Of a stretch of 64,000 nt of DNA, positions 8,523-15,465 are shown one piece after another. Within the stretch, counting starts at the first letter, position 1. Each line of letters opens with the position of its first letter. A model generated the notes under the pieces. The model had not been told where the DNA came from. It worked only from the letters and a program-made list of their open reading frames with translations, and searched no databases. Origin of the DNA: Endozoicomonas acroporae (lineage in GTDB: Bacteria; Pseudomonadota; Gammaproteobacteria; Pseudomonadales; Endozoicomonadaceae); contig NZ_PJPV01000045.1 of assembly GCF_002864045.1 (NCBI RefSeq), positions 1 through 64,000 on the forward strand, written 5' to 3'. A program made the position numbers and the translations under genes.

Positions 8523-9158
8523 CGGGCAACTGAATCCCACGGCAGTTCCCTTGTATATGTCCATAACATCACCGGTGTAGGATATTTTCAATTCAGAATA
8601 GTGTGGATTAATCATTTTAAAAATATGCTGGTTGGCGTTAATCCGTTGCCAGACTCTCAGCAGCATCTGACCGTCGATGTCTATCAGCAGTATTTTACCG
8701 GGTACCGGCTTGCACTCCTGGTCAATTTGAATGGTGCTGCCATTGGGAATCAGAGTTTTTTCCGCATTCCCCGGGTCTATCATTGAGTCATTGTCCAGCC
8801 GGATCAGGAAACTTTCGCTATCCGACTCAATAATCCGAATGCCTGAGTCTTTCTTGATGGCTTTCTGCTTATTTTCAATCTCCTGATAAAAGGCGTCTAT
8901 ATCATCAAGGCTGATAACGGGCAGGGCGTTGGGATTGGGTTCTTCTTCCCCGGTATCCAGCCAGTAAACACTGACACCCAGTGCCTTGGCGATGGCGATT
9001 TTGCTTTCCAGTTTGGGATTGCGTGTCTGGTTCATCCACATACTGTACAGCGCCGAGCTGCAGCCAATCTCCCGGGCAATTTTAGCGTCCGACAGATTCA
9101 GCTCCCTGGTTTTTTGCTTAACGCGCTCAGTCCAGTGCATTGACACGTTTTCCACCAT
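8517..9158 (-). CDS. CI-like repressor (HTH-XRE plus S24-like domain), prophage A
   Basis: A 213-residue protein from ATG 9158 (ATG 9140 is also possible). Residues about 10-65 form a Cro/C1-type helix-turn-helix (LSDAKIAREIGCSSALYSMW). Residues 115-213 align with the S24 peptidase fold of LexA/CI, with Ser125 in LDNDSM. At the place of the catalytic lysine the sequence reads MLLRVW, i.e. arginine, and no Ala-Gly or Cys-Gly cleavage pair is visible in the linker. I infer a lysogeny repressor that may not self-cleave. CTAAC-N4-GTTAG sites flank the gene. Confidence 0.88.
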   Translation of the reverse strand: MVENVSMHWTERVKQKTRELNLSDAKIAREIGCSSALYSMWMNQTRNPKLESKIAIAKALGVSVYWLDTGEEEPNPNALPVISLDDIDAFYQEIENKQKAIKKDSGIRIIESDSESFLIRLDNDSMIDPGNAEKTLIPNGSTIQIDQECKPVPGKILLIDIDGQMLLRVWQRINANQHIFKMINPHYSELKISYTGDVMDIYKGTAVGFSCPL

Positions 9159-9254
9159 TCTCGTTATTCCATGATTTGGTAGCAATGTATCACAGAAGCC
9201 GTCTTGCCAATCACTGCCGTTGTTAAAGCTGCTTATTTGATTGTTTACAAGGTT

Positions 9255-9298
9255 GAATAAAAATGGTTATTCTCATCCGCATAGCTAACATAAGTTAG
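9255..9298. promoter_or_regulatory. Operator region upstream of prophage A repressor
   Basis: CTAACATAAGTTAG (9285-9298) has 5-bp arms identical to those of the site at 7927-7940. A separate dyad GAATAA-N6-TTATTC lies at 9255-9272. The region separates the divergent repressor gene and the rightward early genes, the position of OR in lambdoid phages. I could not assign -10/-35 boxes with confidence. Confidence 0.5.
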
Positions 9299-9336
9299 TT
9301 TACGTATCCATAATAATCACAAAAGGATGTTTGATA

Positions 9337-9447
9337 ATGAGCATGCCTAACAGCAATCCTCGGCCAAACTACGACCAGTCCCGCAAAGTATCCAGCCTTG
9401 ACCAACCCCAAATGGATTTTCTCACTGTAATGGGAGGTGCGGCATGA
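9337..9447 (+). CDS. Small ORF (36 aa), first rightward early gene
   Basis: ATG 9337 follows AAAAGGA at about 9 bases and runs 36 codons (start MSMPNSNPRP, end TVMGGAA). Its stop overlaps the next start in an ATGA arrangement, which suggests translational coupling. There is no recognisable domain and no helix-turn-helix, so it does not look like Cro. It may be a leader peptide or a small regulator at the start of the replication operon. Confidence 0.45.
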   Translation: MSMPNSNPRPNYDQSRKVSSLDQPQMDFLTVMGGAA

Positions 9448-9785
9448 ACGAAGACCGCATGAGCCAGGACAGCCTGAGCCAGGACAGCATGGATGAAGAG
9501 AGCTTGCCGCTCCATTGGTATGAGATTCCCTGGCCAATCCGTGGTCATCACCCGCACTTTGAAATGCCTCATGATCTCTATGACGAACTGGTGCAAACCT
9601 ACCCCTGCATCAATGTAGAGCAGGAGCTGATCAATGCTTATGCCTACATGAAGGACCGTTTCCCCGGGTGCAGTGAAGGGCGGTTTACTCGGTTCATCAC
9701 CAACTGGATGGAGAAAAATGAACAGGTAAAGCGGAAGACCAATCGGTGGTTTGGCCGCAGAGCTGCTGATGGAGGTTGTGTATGA
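9444..9785 (+). CDS. Hypothetical early phage protein
   Basis: A 113-residue protein that I do not recognise. It starts with two copies of the QDS repeat (MSQDSLSQDSMDEESL) and then has an aromatic stretch (PLHWYEIPWPIRGHHPHFEM). It ends with a basic helix (NWMEKNEQVKRKTNRWFGRR). Its start overlaps the upstream small ORF, and its end overlaps the replication gene by 4 bases. Co-expression with replication genes suggests an auxiliary replication or host-interaction role, which is inference only. Confidence 0.65.
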   Translation: MNEDRMSQDSLSQDSMDEESLPLHWYEIPWPIRGHHPHFEMPHDLYDELVQTYPCINVEQELINAYAYMKDRFPGCSEGRFTRFITNWMEKNEQVKRKTNRWFGRRAADGGCV

Positions 9786-10933
9786 AGGACTTTGGCAAGG
9801 TCTCTGGGCAGTTCTGGATCAGTGATGATATTCAGTCATTGTCAGATAAAGCCAAACTGCTGGCGCTTTACCTGTTGACCACCGGTCACGGGAACCTGAT
9901 TGGTATCTTCAGGATGCCAAAAGGCTATATCGCGGCAGACCTTAACTGGGAAGAGCCGAGCGTCGAGCGAGCGATTGCCGAGCTAACGGCGAGCGGTTTC
10001 CTGTTGGCCTCTGACCAGTGCCAGTACATTTGCATTCCGCAGTTCATGGAACACAATCCTGTGGACAATATCACCCAGATTGATGCCCGCCTGAAGCTGC
10101 TGGTCAAACTGCCACAGATACTGCTGGAAGAATTGCCCGGAGTGATACCCGTTATCGAAAGGGCGGTTGCCAAAGCCAGTGATTACAAGGGCTCGAAGCA
10201 AACCAAAGCGTTGTTGGAAAGTGCTCGGAAGATGCTCGGCAACTGCTCGGAAGAATCTCGCCTAGAGAATAAGAGAAATAGAGAAATAGAGAATAAGAGA
10301 AATCTTTACAAGACATATGTCCGATCTGACGATCGCACGACCCCCAGGATGGGGGAAGTGCCATCAAGTGCCGGGAGCACGACTGGTGCGACCTCCAGGA
10401 TGGGGGAAGTGCCATCAAGTGCCGGGAGCACGACTGGTGCGACTGCGAAAAATGCCAAATCGGGCAAGGCTGATTTCTCTGAATCCTTCGAAGAGTGGTG
10501 GAGCCAGTATCCGAAACGGGAAGGTGACAAGGGCAATAAAACCAAAACCTTTGGCCACTACAAAACCCGGCTGCGGGAAGGACACTCCTGTGACGACCTG
10601 TTGGCCAACATCCTGAACTACGCCCGTTACTGTGACGAAACCGGAGCAACGGGTACCCAGTACGTGAAGACCACCACGACCTACCTGAACAACCCCGATA
10701 ACGCCAGCAATCCATGGATGGTGAACTATGAAGCCCGGCAGCGAAATTCTGGAAAACTCAGCCTGGTTGAACAGGTCGAACAGGCCAACGCCCATATCCT
10801 CCAACCCGAAAGAACGGGCAACTTCAGCGGAGGGAATATCTACGACGTTGAGCCGGAAAGATCTGGTGACGCTGTTTTCGACCATGACGGCGCTGTTCGG
10901 CCAGAAGTGGACCAGTGCCTACGGTCTGGCTGA
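9782..10933 (+). CDS. O-like phage replication initiator
   Basis: A 383-residue protein from ATG 9782, with GGAGG 6 bases upstream. Residues about 1-100 form a winged-helix DNA-binding domain of the kind found in phage replication proteins (FWISDDIQSLSDKAKLLALY, GIFRMPKGYIAADL, YICIPQFMEHNP). A low-complexity linker follows, with two 17-residue tandem repeats (MGEVPSSAGSTTGAT). Residues about 230-320 match the C-terminal module of such proteins (FEEWWSQYPKREGDKG, TTTYLNNPDNASNPWM). It probably binds the origin and recruits the helicase loader encoded next. Confidence 0.8.
   Translation: MKDFGKVSGQFWISDDIQSLSDKAKLLALYLLTTGHGNLIGIFRMPKGYIAADLNWEEPSVERAIAELTASGFLLASDQCQYICIPQFMEHNPVDNITQIDARLKLLVKLPQILLEELPGVIPVIERAVAKASDYKGSKQTKALLESARKMLGNCSEESRLENKRNREIENKRNLYKTYVRSDDRTTPRMGEVPSSAGSTTGATSRMGEVPSSAGSTTGATAKNAKSGKADFSESFEEWWSQYPKREGDKGNKTKTFGHYKTRLREGHSCDDLLANILNYARYCDETGATGTQYVKTTTTYLNNPDNASNPWMVNYEARQRNSGKLSLVEQVEQANAHILQPERTGNFSGGNIYDVEPERSGDAVFDHDGAVRPEVDQCLRSG
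10344..10445 (+). repeat. Two tandem 51-bp repeats inside the replication initiator
   Basis: Copies at 10344-10394 and 10395-10445 are nearly identical at the DNA level and encode a 17-residue unit in frame. As lambda O carries iterons within its own gene, these could be origin iterons or simply a linker duplication. Confidence 0.85.
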
Positions 10934-11444
10934 CCGCAACGGCGAGTGGCAGAGAACGCTGGACGGGTTACACCCTGCCCAGCTGGAAATTGGTCTCAAC
11001 CGTGTACGACTGGCCGGTGGCGAATGGCCACCGACAGCGCCGGAGTTTCGCAAGCTCTGCCTGCCACTGCCGGAAGAATTGGGCTTGCCAACGCTGGCGA
11101 AAGCCTGGCAGGAAGCCAATGAGTATTCTGGTCAACCCAGTCACCACGGCTGGAGCCATCGGGCGGTTTATCTTGCCGGACGTGAGGCGGGTTGGCATGA
11201 GCTGAGAACCGCCGGGAATGCCGAGGAGTGCCGTAACGTGAAGTGCAAGTTTGGGGCGGCCTATCAGGAGCTGGTTAACCGTGAATGCCAAGGGCTTCCG
11301 TTGGAAGATCAGCTTGCCATCGAACACCAGTTTGATCCGGCCATCCACTCGAATCAGCTGTTCAGGGGGAGCATGGCCGAACAGGGCATTGACCCGCTGG
11401 ATGGGCAGGGTGCGCGGCAGAAACTGATGAGCATGTTCTCTTGA
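10728..11444 (+). CDS. P-like replication protein (helicase loader)
   Basis: The C-terminal 190 residues match phage replication protein P-type loaders: LVTLFSTMTALFGQKWTSAY, NRVRLAGGEWPPTAPEFRKL and a C-terminal FRGSMAEQGIDPLDG. Such proteins deliver DnaB to the initiator-bound origin. The frame is open from ATG 10728, which would overlap the O-like gene by about 200 bases. The real start may instead be TTG 10848, where GGAGGG lies 13 bases upstream. The overlap with the O-like gene remains in either case. Confidence 0.75.
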   Translation: MKPGSEILENSAWLNRSNRPTPISSNPKERATSAEGISTTLSRKDLVTLFSTMTALFGQKWTSAYGLADRNGEWQRTLDGLHPAQLEIGLNRVRLAGGEWPPTAPEFRKLCLPLPEELGLPTLAKAWQEANEYSGQPSHHGWSHRAVYLAGREAGWHELRTAGNAEECRNVKCKFGAAYQELVNRECQGLPLEDQLAIEHQFDPAIHSNQLFRGSMAEQGIDPLDGQGARQKLMSMFS

Positions 11445-11490
11445 ACGGGCTCAGGGATGGCGAATACCTGGCCTTTGCGGAGGCGGTCTG

Positions 11491-11973
11491 ATGGCGGAGC
11501 TGGCATTGCAGAAAGTGGGAACGCAGGTGCTGGTGCCAGTATCCGACGATGACCAGCTATTCGTTCAGCAGCTGAAGACCGGGCAGGTGATTCGGGCAGA
11601 GTTTCGTAAAGCCCGTAACCCGCATTTTCACCGCAAGTTCTTTGCCCTGCTGAAGCTGGGTTTTGATTACTTTGAGCCTCAGCCATACCGGATGGAAGGG
11701 GCTGACCAGTGGTTTACTCCTGAGAAAAACTTTGATGAGTTCCGTCGCTGGGTGACCGTGAAGGCCGGATTTTATGACGTGATCGGGTACCCGGACGGTG
11801 GTGTCCGCGTTCGTGCCAGAAGCCTGAAATTCTCAAGTATGAGCCAGGAAAATTTTGAGCTGTTGTACTCCACAGCAGTGGATGTGTTGCTCCAGTACGT
11901 GCTTCATCCAGCGCGGGGTTGGAGTCGGCCCAAGGTGGAAGCACTGGTGGAAAGGTTTATCAACTTTGCGTAG
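11491..11973 (+). CDS. DUF1367-family phage protein
   Basis: A 160-residue protein with the typical DUF1367 layout: LKTGQVIRAEFRKARNPHFHRKFFALLKLGFDYFEP, split here as VIRAEFRKARNP and HFHRKFFALLKL, then a WVTVKAGFYDV core. These proteins sit between replication and Q/late genes in many lambdoid phages, and some are linked to the NinB group. Their biochemical role is not established as far as I know. The ATG at 11491 follows a GGAGG at 11478-11482. Confidence 0.75.
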   Translation: MAELALQKVGTQVLVPVSDDDQLFVQQLKTGQVIRAEFRKARNPHFHRKFFALLKLGFDYFEPQPYRMEGADQWFTPEKNFDEFRRWVTVKAGFYDVIGYPDGGVRVRARSLKFSSMSQENFELLYSTAVDVLLQYVLHPARGWSRPKVEALVERFINFA

Positions 11974-11988
11974 GGAGGAAGGGAATCC

Positions 11989-13344
11989 ATGAGATACCTG
12001 TCGTTATTTTCCGGGATTGAAGCAGCGACGGTCGCCTGGCATCCATTGGGGTGGACGCCGGTGGGTTTTGCCGAGATCGAATCGTTCCCCTGTGCCGTAC
12101 TGGAACACCACTACCCCGATATACCCAACCTTGGCAGCGTGACCGAGATCACCGAAGCCATGATCAAGCAACTCGGCCCTATTGATCTGGTGGTGTTTGG
12201 CAGCCCTTGTCAGGATCTATCGGTGGCTGGCAAACGAAAAGGATTTGATGGTGAACGATCAGGACTCTTCTTCGCAGCAATACAGATTATTCGGTGGGCC
12301 AGAAAACACGGCAACTGCCGCTTCGCCCTGTGGGAAAACGTACCCGGCGCCTTCAGCAGTAACCAGGGCAAGGACTTTGCTGAAGTACTGCGATTACTTA
12401 CTGGCACTGACCAGTCATGCCCCGAGCAGCCTGGCCCAAAAAAGTGGCGGTACGCTGGAGTTTCATTCGGTAAGGAAGGGCTTGTTGAATGGCGGGTGTG
12501 TGATGCTCAATTTTATGGAGTACCCCAACGTCGTCGAAGGGTCTTTGCTCTGGCAGATTTTGGAGACTGGACCCGTCGGGAACCGGTTCTATTTGAGTCC
12601 GAGAGCCTGCTCCGGGATTCTGAACCGGGCACAGAAGCGTGGGAAGAGCCTGCCTCCCCCGCTGGAAAAAGCATTAAGGCAAGTGGCCTCACGGGCAGCC
12701 TGAGTGCCTACGATATGACCGCCTTTGGTCAGTACGGCCCTGGTAAAACATCCTCGACGTTAAAGCAGAGAGATTACAAGGTTGCTACGGATCTGGTGGT
12801 GTTTGAGCCCGGTGCCATGTCACGGCTGGGTGGCCACTGGTCATCAGAATTATCACCCTGCCTTCGTGCCCATATGGGTGATAACCATCCGACCATCGCC
12901 TTCAATCCAAAAGATGATCCGGTTCACTCCAACACTGTCGCAATGACCTTACAGGCTCAGGGTAACGGATTGAGTGCCGCAGTGGCGATACCGATTCATG
13001 ATCAGGCCACCCGCCATTCCGGTAAGCGCGGCGAACATCAGGACGGAAAAGGCAATGGTCTGGGTATCGGTCAGTCTGGCGATCCGATGAACACGCTAAC
13101 AGCTGGAGATAAACACTCAGTTGCCAGTAGCTCCGGGGGCGAAGCCGAGTTAGCCATACGACGATTAACTCCGGTGGAGTGTGAACGATTACAGGGTTTT
13201 CCTGATGGGTATAGTGCCATCCCGTGGAAAAATAAACCGGCAGAAGAGTGCCCGGATGGCCCAAGGTACAAGGCTCTGGGTAACTCTATGGCGGTACCGG
13301 TTATGCGCTGGATCGGAAATCGTATCCAGACCGCCCTGCGTTAG
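11989..13344 (+). CDS. C5-cytosine DNA methyltransferase
   Basis: A 451-residue Dcm-type enzyme. Motif I is LSLFSGIEAA (residues 4-13), motif IV GSPCQDLS with the catalytic Cys near residue 75, motif VI ENVPGAF (about 119-125), motif VIII QRRRRVFALADF, motif IX RLTPVECERLQGFPDGY and motif X ALGNSMAVPV. Between VIII and IX lies a long target-recognition and insertion region of roughly 190 residues. No restriction endonuclease neighbours it, so it is probably an orphan enzyme that protects phage DNA from host restriction. GGAGGAAGG lies just upstream. Confidence 0.95.
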   Translation: MRYLSLFSGIEAATVAWHPLGWTPVGFAEIESFPCAVLEHHYPDIPNLGSVTEITEAMIKQLGPIDLVVFGSPCQDLSVAGKRKGFDGERSGLFFAAIQIIRWARKHGNCRFALWENVPGAFSSNQGKDFAEVLRLLTGTDQSCPEQPGPKKWRYAGVSFGKEGLVEWRVCDAQFYGVPQRRRRVFALADFGDWTRREPVLFESESLLRDSEPGTEAWEEPASPAGKSIKASGLTGSLSAYDMTAFGQYGPGKTSSTLKQRDYKVATDLVVFEPGAMSRLGGHWSSELSPCLRAHMGDNHPTIAFNPKDDPVHSNTVAMTLQAQGNGLSAAVAIPIHDQATRHSGKRGEHQDGKGNGLGIGQSGDPMNTLTAGDKHSVASSSGGEAELAIRRLTPVECERLQGFPDGYSAIPWKNKPAEECPDGPRYKALGNSMAVPVMRWIGNRIQTALR

Positions 13345-13353
13345 GAGACCATC

Positions 13354-13887
13354 ATGTACTTTGCCCTGGAGCCAGCCCTGATGCGGATCTTCGGAACACC
13401 GGAACTGATGATGAAAACCGCGAGCTGGCAGCAGGATATCAACGCCGGTTATCGAAAGACAGCGGTTGCTCCAAAGCATCGCAGCACCAGAGATGAACGA
13501 CTGGGTGATGATGGTATCCGAAAGGGAGACCTGCGGGAAAGAATGCAGCCAGAACTCTTTGCCATTCTGACGATTCGCTATGACGATAATCAGGCGAACC
13601 GTTCCAGTGCATGGCTACGGGTAACTCACCTTTTCAGGAGTGATGAACGGTTACCCAAAGCGATCCGAAAGAATCCGGTGATGCTTTCTCTCTATCTGAT
13701 GTGGCTATTGCAGCACCCTGATATGCAGCAGAAGAAAGGCAAAGTAGAGATTACCGCAAAAAGCCGTAAGACACTTTATCGCTGGCGTATTGCCTGTGAA
13801 GCCGTGTGCAACGAATGGATCAGGTTGGCAGAGGATCATGCAGAGGAGTTACTGGAAGAAGCAGGTGCTATCAAATATGAAAACTGA
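13354..13887 (+). CDS. Hypothetical protein in antiterminator-Q position
   Basis: A 177-residue basic protein that I cannot place in a family. Features visible are an internal segment FAILTIRYDDNQANRSSAWL, a hydrophobic helix (NPVMLSLYLMWLLQHPD) and a C-terminal KSRKTLYRWRIACEAVCN, which could be a helix-turn-helix. It is the last gene before a strong terminator (13982-14014) and the lysis cassette. In lambdoid phages that is the place of late regulator Q. The regulator role is therefore positional inference only. Confidence 0.6.
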   Translation: MYFALEPALMRIFGTPELMMKTASWQQDINAGYRKTAVAPKHRSTRDERLGDDGIRKGDLRERMQPELFAILTIRYDDNQANRSSAWLRVTHLFRSDERLPKAIRKNPVMLSLYLMWLLQHPDMQQKKGKVEITAKSRKTLYRWRIACEAVCNEWIRLAEDHAEELLEEAGAIKYEN

Positions 13888-13981
13888 GGCCTTGACTAAA
13901 AATGACCCACAAAGTACGGTAAAAGCTCAGGCTGGGAAAGTTCCCGATCATTCACTTCCCCGTCGCTTGAATCCTTCAAAG

Positions 13982-14014
13982 AAACCCGGCCCTCATTGCC
14001 GGGTTTTCTTTTTT
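13982..14014 (+). terminator. Strong rho-independent terminator before the lysis/late genes
   Basis: A perfect 9-bp stem AAACCCGGC/GCCGGGTTT with a 7-base loop is followed by a T-rich run (TTCTTTTTTTT). It separates early genes from the lysis and structural genes, as expected if late expression depends on antitermination or a late promoter. Confidence 0.85.
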
Positions 14015-14053
14015 TTATCCCTCCAAACTGAACCACTATAAAAAAGGGGCTTC

Positions 14054-14452
14054 ATGTTTCACTTTTCCGCTTCGTCCAGGCGACATTTGTCGACTTGTGA
14101 TGAGCGGCTTCAGCGTGTCTTCAGGAAAGTAATTGAGCATTACGATTGCACGATTATTTGTGGTCACCGGGGCAAAGCTGCCCAGATGCTGGCGTTTGAA
14201 AATGGTCAGTCGCAGTTGCAATGGCCAGACAGTAACCACAATCAGCTGCCCAGCAAGGCGGTGGATGTAATGGCTTATCCCTTGGACTGGTTTGATTATC
14301 AGCGATCCGCGCACTTTGCCGGGTATGTGTTGGGGGTTGCTGAGGGTATGGGCATCAAGCTGCGCTGGGGTGGTGACTGGGATCGGGATGGTCAGTTAAA
14401 GGATCATCGGTTTAGGGATTACCCACACTTTGAGCTGGTGGACGATGATTAA
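14054..14452 (+). CDS. Endolysin, M15-type L-alanyl-D-glutamate peptidase
   Basis: A 132-residue enzyme with the zinc-peptidase signature of the VanY/M15 family: SNHNQLPSKAVDV (Ser60-His62-Asp71 region) and DYPHFELV near the end (His125 as ligand). The second half contains the typical WGGDWDRDGQ motif. It would cleave the stem peptide of peptidoglycan at lysis. No signal peptide is visible, so it needs the holin encoded downstream. It is the first gene after the terminator. Confidence 0.85.
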   Translation: MFHFSASSRRHLSTCDERLQRVFRKVIEHYDCTIICGHRGKAAQMLAFENGQSQLQWPDSNHNQLPSKAVDVMAYPLDWFDYQRSAHFAGYVLGVAEGMGIKLRWGGDWDRDGQLKDHRFRDYPHFELVDDD

Positions 14453-14852
14453 CCTGAATCCAATGGCAGGAATAGCCAAAGAGCTGATGGGTGGTCTGGA
14501 TGGTTTGTTTACATCTGATGAAGAGCGAGCCAAAGCTGAACTGTCTTTGAATCGCCAGCTGCAACAGCCTCATATTCTCCAGGCATTGGCCAATATCGAA
14601 GAAGCCAAACATCCCTCCGTCTTTGTCTCCGGTTGGCGACCCGCTCTTGGTTGGCTCTGTGTGTTTATTCTTGCCTGGACCTGGATTGTTCGTGATGTGG
14701 TGATCATCGGACTGATGCTTGTTGATAAGTCTGAAGTGGTCCAACAGTTACCCATAGCAGACACCAGTACGGTGATTACTCTGTTGCTCTGTCTACTCGG
14801 ATTGGGTGGTGCCCGAACCATTGAGAAACTCAAGGGTGTTGCAAGGAGATAG
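14445..14852 (+). CDS. 3TM-type holin
   Basis: A 135-residue protein from ATG 14445, overlapping the endolysin gene by 8 bases. The N-terminal half is soluble and helical. The second half contains SGWRPALGWLCVFILAWTWI, VVIIGLMLV and VITLLLCLLGLGG, three hydrophobic segments. This matches the holin-of-3-TM family, whose W-RP motif precedes the first segment. It would permeabilise the inner membrane to release the endolysin. Confidence 0.75.
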   Translation: MINLNPMAGIAKELMGGLDGLFTSDEERAKAELSLNRQLQQPHILQALANIEEAKHPSVFVSGWRPALGWLCVFILAWTWIVRDVVIIGLMLVDKSEVVQQLPIADTSTVITLLLCLLGLGGARTIEKLKGVARR

Positions 14853-14854
14853 TC

Positions 14855-15103
14855 ATGGGTGATGAAGACCGCTTCAATCGCATTGAGCAAAAGCTGGACG
14901 GCATCACCCAGATCCTGCAGACCCTGGCCAAACACGATGAGCGGATGGTCAACCTGGCGCTGCGGGAAAAGCGCAGTGAGGAACGGCTGGACACCATTGA
15001 GAAAGCCGTACTCAAAAACTCGACCATCAGCAGTGTGATTCAATGGATCGCTGCCACCACTACCGCAGGCATCATAGCCTTTGCTATCAAACAGTTATTC
15101 TAA
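14855..15103 (+). CDS. XhlA-like coiled-coil membrane protein
   Basis: An 82-residue protein. Residues 5-55 form a heptad-like coiled coil (RFNRIEQKLDGITQILQTLA) and the C-terminal segment WIAATTTAGIIAFAIKQLF is a single membrane anchor. The layout resembles hemolysin XhlA-type lysis accessory proteins. Prophage B carries a similar protein at 39554-39829. GGAGAT precedes the ATG, and it is in series with the holin. Confidence 0.6.
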   Translation: MGDEDRFNRIEQKLDGITQILQTLAKHDERMVNLALREKRSEERLDTIEKAVLKNSTISSVIQWIAATTTAGIIAFAIKQLF

Positions 15104-15105
15104 CC

Positions 15106-15465
15106 ATGGCCAACCACAGCAAATACAAACCGGAAATGTGTGATCAGGTGAAGGAGCTGATGAGCACCGGTTTAAGTCGCAAGGCTACCGCTACGGAAAT
15201 GGGGATCAGCTATAACACGTTTCTGTCATACATGGACAAGTATGAGGAATTTGCTGAGGCCGTGGCTCAGGCAGATGTTTTGGCAGAGGTATTCTGGGAA
15301 GAGAAATACATGCAGGGAGCATTGGGGCTTAACAAGGATGTTTCGCCAGCCATGTTGATTATGTATATGAAAAACCGTTACCACTGGCGGGATCGCCATG
15401 AGCAGACAGTGGTAGCGGAAAAGATACCGACGCTGGACGAATGGCTGGAAGAAAAGGACGGGTAA
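15106..15465 (+). CDS. Terminase small subunit
   Basis: A 119-residue protein from ATG 15106. Its N-terminal part is a helix-turn-helix (LSRKATATEMGISYNTFLSYM) followed by helical segments and a short tail that overlaps the large subunit by 25 bases. This is the layout of DNA-recognition terminase subunits of P22/gp3 or related type. It would recognise the packaging site and feed DNA to TerL. Confidence 0.75.
   Translation: MANHSKYKPEMCDQVKELMSTGLSRKATATEMGISYNTFLSYMDKYEEFAEAVAQADVLAEVFWEEKYMQGALGLNKDVSPAMLIMYMKNRYHWRDRHEQTVVAEKIPTLDEWLEEKDG

Noticed and set aside
9295-9596. Minus-strand frames (75-80 codons) opposite the early genes
   Set aside because: They run antisense to the coupled small ORF and the 113-aa gene and are low complexity (repeats of Ala, His, Val).
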